Part shown: in pieces, positions 59,915 to 64,000 of the stretch
Layout: the number at the start of each line of letters is the position of its first letter
Position numbering within the stretch: the first letter of the stretch is position 1
From: Emiliania huxleyi CCMP1516
Lineage: Eukaryota; Haptophyta; Isochrysidales; Noelaerhabdaceae
Direction of reading: 5' to 3'
DNA: 64,000 bases
Assembly (NCBI RefSeq): GCF_000372725.1
Contig: NW_005198943.1
Location: forward strand, 9,560 to 73,559
The notes under the pieces: generated by a model
What the model was told of the DNA's origin: nothing
Database searches by the model: none
The model's input: only the letters and a program-made list of their open reading frames with translations
Translations under genes and position numbers: made by a program

Positions 59915-61135
59915 ATGAGTGCCACCGCGCCAACCGCGGTGGCGTTCTTCCACCTCGAGCGGACGGGCGGCACGTCCTTCCGGTCGTCTTTCGAACACCT
60001 TCGCGACGTGGTCAGCCTGCACTACGGCGTGACGCACTGCTGGTTCCTCCTCCACCGCGACCTCTTCCCGCGCTTTGCATCGGCATACGCAGCCAGGACA
60101 GACCTGGGCGCCAGGTGTGGCGATGCGGCGCGGCGGCCGTGGAACCAGCTGCCTCGGCTCTTCGTCGAGTTCCACTCGTGGTCGGCGAGCAGGTTTCGCC
60201 ACGTCATCGCCGCCGCTGACGCGCTGCGCTCCCGCTATGCCGCCGCGGGCGGCGCGTTCCTGACGATGACGGTGTTTCGCGAGCCGCTCGCGCAGCTGGT
60301 CTCGCTGTACTCGTTCATGCCAATATACGAGCATCGCAAGCGTACGTCTTGCACGAACTCTCGCGCTGCATCCGTGCCTTGCAGCAACAGCTCTGCAGGC
60401 CAACAGCGCCGTCCCTTGCCCTTTCATGCCTGGGCCGGCCAGATCACGAGGGCGCCTTCGGCCGGATGGCAGCTCAACCGTGTGATGGAAGCCCTGCCCT
60501 CGCCGCCGCAGCTCAACTCGTCGGACGAGTTTGCAGCATTTGCGCGCTCGTGCCTGGCCACGCGGGGCACCAACGCGACGCTACGGAGCTTCCTCCGCGC
60601 ATCCTTCGACATCATCGCCACCACAGATCGGCTCGAGGAGGGGCTACGCACGGCGCTCGGCTGCCTTGGGTGGGCCAAAGATGGTGCGAGGAGCGCGCTT
60701 CGCCGGAGGGTGATCCACGGACCAAACCGTGCCGGCGTGAACGGCTCTAGTGCCTCGTTTTTGCGCCGCCTCGACCCACCGACGATGGTGTGGTTGCGCG
60801 CCTTTACGGCGTGCGACCAGGTGATGCTTGGGGAGGTGACCGCCATGAGCGGGGCGGGACCCGTCGGCTTACTCGACGCGGAGAGGACACAGTGCCGCCG
60901 CCGGCCGTGGTCGCACGCTGCGGGTAACCCCGCACCGCGAACGCGGCGAAATCGTCGGGCGTCGTCGTCGCTCGGCGACCGGGCCGAGGGTCGGGAGGCG
61001 AAGCTGGGCGACCCCGCACCCGCTGCGCTACTTGCAGCGGCAGCAGCTCACCGCTTCAACTGTCGGACCCGCGAGCGGTGGGCCAGCAGCAAGAAGGCGT
61101 GGTGCTGTGAGCATGAGAAGCTCGGCTGCCGTTGA
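59915..61135 (+). CDS. Sulfotransferase-like protein with C-terminal WCC motif
   Basis: 406 residues, single exon. I start at the ATG at 59915 because the sulfotransferase fold begins right after it. The 5'-phosphosulfate loop is FFHLERTGGTSFRSSF (residues 11-26; the Lys of the classic loop is Arg16), and the 3'-phosphate loop is LTMTVFREPLAQLVSLYSF (Arg122, Ser130). These bind PAPS in carbohydrate and protein sulfotransferases of the Golgi. No signal peptide or membrane anchor is obvious at this start. The C-terminus ends FNCRTRERWASSKKAWCCEH, then EKLGC: a Cys-Trp-Lys-Lys-WCC-Gly-Cys module that I recall as recurrent in dinoflagellate and haptophyte secreted proteins. Family call is good; substrate unknown. 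Confidence 0.82.
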   Translation: MSATAPTAVAFFHLERTGGTSFRSSFEHLRDVVSLHYGVTHCWFLLHRDLFPRFASAYAARTDLGARCGDAARRPWNQLPRLFVEFHSWSASRFRHVIAAADALRSRYAAAGGAFLTMTVFREPLAQLVSLYSFMPIYEHRKRTSCTNSRAASVPCSNSSAGQQRRPLPFHAWAGQITRAPSAGWQLNRVMEALPSPPQLNSSDEFAAFARSCLATRGTNATLRSFLRASFDIIATTDRLEEGLRTALGCLGWAKDGARSALRRRVIHGPNRAGVNGSSASFLRRLDPPTMVWLRAFTACDQVMLGEVTAMSGAGPVGLLDAERTQCRRRPWSHAAGNPAPRTRRNRRASSSLGDRAEGREAKLGDPAPAALLAAAAAHRFNCRTRERWASSKKAWCCEHEKLGCR

Positions 61136-61192
61136 GACCGGACCGCAGTCCAGGGTGGCAACAGAAACCGCGATTTTCTCCGTCTCCTCCGG

Positions 61193-62222
61193 CAAGCGAG
61201 GCGCGGCGCGAGACGCCGTCCGCAGGAGCGTGGGCGCCGGGAACGGCAGGAGCGCGCGCGCGCGCGCACCAGATCCTCCGCCGCAGGCTGGCTGCCAGTC
61301 TCATCATGATCGTCGTCTGCCCCTTCGGTGCCTGGCTGCGGCGTGTTGGCGAACGAGAGCATGATTTGTGCATTCATGGCGGAAGAGTCGTGGGCGGTGG
61401 CATTGATGCCGGCTGGCACATTGATGCCGGCTGGCACGGCTGACCTCAGCATCGATCCGCGCCTGGCGCGCGCGCCACCGAGTGTGCGCGAGCTGCGCGG
61501 AGCGGCACCCTCGGCTCCGCGGCTGGCGGCGCGGCGGCAGGGGCGGGCGGCGCCGCAGGGCTCGCGCTCGCAGGCGGCTCCGTGGCCTGCGCCTGCCGCT
61601 CGTGGCGTACAGCGCGCTCGAGCTGCGAGTGCGGGTGCAGCTGTACGATGACGTCGCCGCTCTGCGTCGCGGTGAAGGAGACCGAGTACGGCGCTTCGCC
61701 GTCGTTCTTCTTCTCCGCGTAGACGAGCGCGTAGTCGCACACCTGTCGTTGGTGGTCAGTGAAGATGGTCTCTGTGCAGCGCTCGGCGGAGCCGACGCGA
61801 GAGAAGTGCCGCCTGAACGCCATGCGTTCAGGCGCTGTTTGAAAGAAAGAAATTTGCGCTCCCAGTTTTTCTTTCGCACTCGCTCTCGCGCGCCTGGTCA
61901 AGGGTGCCGCTCCGCGCAGCTCGCGCACACTCGGTGGCGCGCGCGCCAGGCGCGGATCGATGCTGAGGTCAGCCGTGCCAGCCGGCATCAATGTGCCAGC
62001 CGGCATCAATGCCACCGCCCACGACTCTTCCGCCATGAATGCACAAATCATGCTCTCGTTCGCCAACACGCCGCAGCCAGGCACCGAAGGGGCAGACGAC
62101 GATCATGATGAGACTGGCAGCCAGCCTGCGGCGGAGGATCTGGTGCGCGCGCGCGCGCGCTCCTGCCGTTCCCGGCGCCCACGCTCCTGCGGACGGCGTC
62201 TCGCGCCGCGCCTCGCTTGCCA
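61193..62222. repeat. Inverted repeat with arms of about 318 bp around a 395-bp centre
   Basis: The left arm (61193-61510) and right arm (61905-62222) are nearly perfect reverse complements; both contain the sequence encoding [20 protein letters not shown] in outward orientation. The right arm leads into the E2F gene, so the left arm is an inverted, truncated copy of the E2F 5' region. The centre carries most of the small minus-strand gene. A shorter direct repeat (GGCATCAATGTGCCAGCC type) lies inside each arm. Confidence 0.93.
61446..61823 (-). CDS. Small hypothetical protein inside the inverted repeat
   Basis: Start at the ATG at 61823. The reading is natural for 90 residues: MAFRRHFSRVGSAERCTETI, then FTDHQRQVCDYALVYAEKKN, then DGEAPYSVSFTATQSGDVIV, then QLHPHSQLERAVRHERQAQA. 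An Ala/Pro tail then runs into the left repeat arm and stops at 61446. A T-rich element (AAATTTCTTTCTTTC in gene orientation) lies 15-35 bases before the start. Because the tail is made of repeat-arm sequence, the original 3' end was probably replaced when the inverted duplication formed. The family is unknown; the beta-rich core suggests a small folded domain. Confidence 0.55.
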   Translation of the reverse strand: MAFRRHFSRVGSAERCTETIFTDHQRQVCDYALVYAEKKNDGEAPYSVSFTATQSGDVIVQLHPHSQLERAVRHERQAQATEPPASASPAAPPAPAAAPPAAEPRVPLRAARAHSVARAPGADRC

Positions 62223-62337
62223 GAGGAGGGGGTCTCTGCGCTCGCTGCTCGCTGCCCATGTCGCTTCCCCACGCGGCAGCCTCCTGCCCAGCCTCCACCG
62301 CGCGGGCCCGACGGCGTCGACCGCCGGCGCGCAGGCG

Positions 62338-64000
62338 ATGCCGAAGCAGAAGACCTGCCGCTACGACAGCAGCCTCGGCCTGCTCACCAAGAAATTCGTG
62401 ACGCTCATCCAGACGGCGCCCGAAGGGATCCTCGACCTCAACCAGGCGCGCCATGAACCGTGCCCGCGCGCGCCGAGAATTAGCCGCGGCACACCCCAGC
62501 GGGCCGCTTTGCCCGAACACACGGCAGCGGCGCGCGCTTTCCCTCGAAACTAGCGGCGCGTCTGAGGGGTTGCGGCGCGGTGGGGCTCCGAGGCGGCGGC
62601 GGCCCGCGGCCTTCCGCCCCTCCTGCCACGCGTCGCTTATTTTGGCGCCGCCCCGCCACTCTTTTGCCGCCGCCCGCCGCACCGCCTCCGCGCCACGCCG
62701 CCCCCGCCGCCACCGACCCGCGCCCCCGCGAGATTCGTTTCGCGCCCCTCGCCTCCCCCTCTGCCACCTCATCCGCCGCTGCTTTGCCGCTCTCGCCCCC
62801 GCCGCCGCCGTGGCTCACGCTTCCGCCGTGGCGCACGCCAGGCCGCGACCCAGCTCAACGTGCAGAAGCGGCGGATCTACGACATCACCAACGTGCTCGA
62901 GGGGATCGGCCTGATCGAGAAGAAGTCGAAGAACAACATTCAGTGGAAGGGGATGGGCCCGAACGGTGCGACCGCCTCATGAAGCCCGGCGCCTCGACGC
63001 GCGAACGGCGCCGCTTCACGGGGGCCAGCTGTGAACAGGATCCAAGGACCTGGAGGACGAGCTCGAGAAGATGCGCGACCAGGCGCGCGATCAACCCGAA
63101 ATCCCCCCCCCCCCCCCCACACCATGCCGCCTCTGCTTATTGCCCCTGGTGCCGCTGCAGGTGCGGACGTACACCAGCCAGGAGCAGTGGCTCGACCAGT
63201 CCATCGAGCAGATGCAGGCGGGAGGGAGACCTGCGAGACCCCTCCGCCTCCCCACCCACCGCCACACGCACGCGCCTCTTTGTCTCATCCCCACGGCCCC
63301 CCGCCGCTCTCTTGCGATTTGCTGCCCGCACTGCACCGCAATGGCACCGCAATGGCGAGCACCGTGCCGGCCTGCGGCGCGTCCGTGACACGTCCCACGT
63401 GCGTGTGCCACGCCCCACGTCCGTGACACGCGCGTGCGCCGTGCCGCGCAGGCGTCGCTACGCGCGCTGGCGGAGGACGCGGCGAACCAGGAGCATGCCT
63501 TTGTCACACACGAGGACATCCGCAACATCTCCGCGTTCTCCGCCGACACGATCATCGCCATCAAGGCGCCGTCGGGAACCACGCTGGAGGTGCCCGACCC
63601 GGATGAGGGGATGGAGTCGGGGCAGCGGCGATATCAGATCTACCTCAAGTCGCAGACGGGGCCCGTCGAGGTCTTCCTCGTCTCCCCAGACGCGTCGGAT
63701 GGCGCGGCCAGCGGCGAGGCGTCCACCTCGGCGGGCGCAGCCCCGGCGGAGCCCTCCGCCAACGGCGGCGCGGCGGGCGGCGCGGCGGACAGCGGCGACG
63801 GGAGCGACGCGGCGCGGAGAAAACGGGCGCGCACCGACGAGGCCGGCAGCAGCAGCGCGGGCGCCGCGGCGCCGGCAGCGTCGCCCGAGCGAGGCGGCAA
63901 GCGGAGCGACCCGCTGCTGAAGCTCTCGCCCGTGGCGGCGGCGGGCGACTATTGGGACGTGCAGCCCGATGCTGTCGGCGTGTCGGAGCTCTTTGCAGGC
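62338..64000 (+). CDS. E2F transcription factor, 5' and central exons (runs off the window)
   Basis: DNA-binding regulator of G1/S genes, normally acting with DP and the retinoblastoma protein. Exons: 62338-62445, 62842-62965, 63039-63082, 63161-63217 and 63452 to the edge; all phases close. Introns 1, 3 and 4 are GC-AG, intron 2 GT-AG. The winged helix reads [20 protein letters not shown], then GILDLNQ joined to [20 protein letters not shown], then [18 protein letters not shown] short leucine/coiled-coil linker follows, then the marked box ([20 protein letters not shown], then [29 protein letters not shown]), a disordered Ser/Ala/Gly region with a KRAR basic patch, and [16 protein letters not shown], the Rb-binding motif. 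The frame stays open upstream through the repeat arm, so the true start may be at MNAQIMLSF (about 62037) with another intron. Confidence 0.93.

Noticed and set aside
61960..62337. Start of E2F at the beginning of the long open frame (GTG at 61960)
   Set aside because: The segment is inverted-repeat DNA and not an ATG start. I kept the ATG at 62338 as the minimum and note MNAQIMLSF as an alternative.
1..64000. tRNA, rRNA or snRNA genes
   Set aside because: No cloverleaf with A and B boxes or recognisable snRNA core was found by eye. A tRNAscan/Infernal run would be decisive.

Overview
The window looks like nuclear DNA of a GC-rich, flagellated, photosynthetic protist, most likely a haptophyte of the Emiliania/Gephyrocapsa/Chrysochromulina kind. 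Four observations point there. Genes are broken by many very short introns (36-110 nt), and a large share use GC-AG instead of GT-AG splice sites. There is a radial spoke head RSP4/6 gene, so the cell builds motile flagella. Several proteins carry presequences, one of them a thylakoid-lumen twin-arginine type. A SelW-like selenoprotein with an in-frame UGA and a well-formed SECIS candidate is present. This assignment is inference; no database search was possible.

Layout. 0-6.6 kb: fragment of a gene at the left edge, a spliced ankyrin-repeat gene (1520-2838, +) and a secreted protein (4009-5055, -). 6.6-14.4 kb: a phytanoyl-CoA dioxygenase family gene (+), then two multi-exon minus-strand genes: a large Ala/Pro-rich coiled-coil protein (8178-12134) and a KH-KH-RanBP2 zinc finger-helical-WW protein (12360-14340). 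14.4-22.4 kb: repeat-rich, with an AP2-like gene at 19.0-20.1 kb. 22.5-23.7 kb: a hydroxyproline-rich-type Pro/Ser protein. 24-28 kb: hypothetical genes set between arrays of CATAACA/TGTTATG motifs, possibly a mobile element. 28.4-36.2 kb: RSP4/6 (-), a Tudor-like gene (-), an alpha/beta hydrolase (+) and an Ala-rich coiled-coil protein with a Cys/His tail (-). 36.6-41.2 kb: two related genes head to head, generated by an inverted duplication, with a small FHA-like gene between them. 41.3-42.4 kb: a gene interrupted by a 0.56 kb insertion with an 11-bp target duplication. 42.6-48.3 kb: a zinc-finger gene with a repeated CGTFGC-LPNNHKGLH motif, crossing an 898-base assembly gap. 48.8-52.6 kb: SelW-like selenoprotein (-), degenerate Nudix protein (-) and a thylakoid-lumen protein (+). 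53-57.3 kb: weakly supported genes and CTCGACAC satellite sequence. 58-64 kb: a LON-domain protein (-), a sulfotransferase-like protein with a WCC tail (+), a small gene inside a second inverted repeat, and an E2F transcription factor (+) running off the right edge.

There is no operon structure; genes act individually (flagellum, plastid, redox, cell-cycle transcription, RNA binding). Many long open frames here are shadows caused by GC richness. I chose reading frames by domain recognition, by whether exon phases close across introns, and by amino-acid composition. Exon limits are given in the evidence fields; feature coordinates give the outer limits, introns included.
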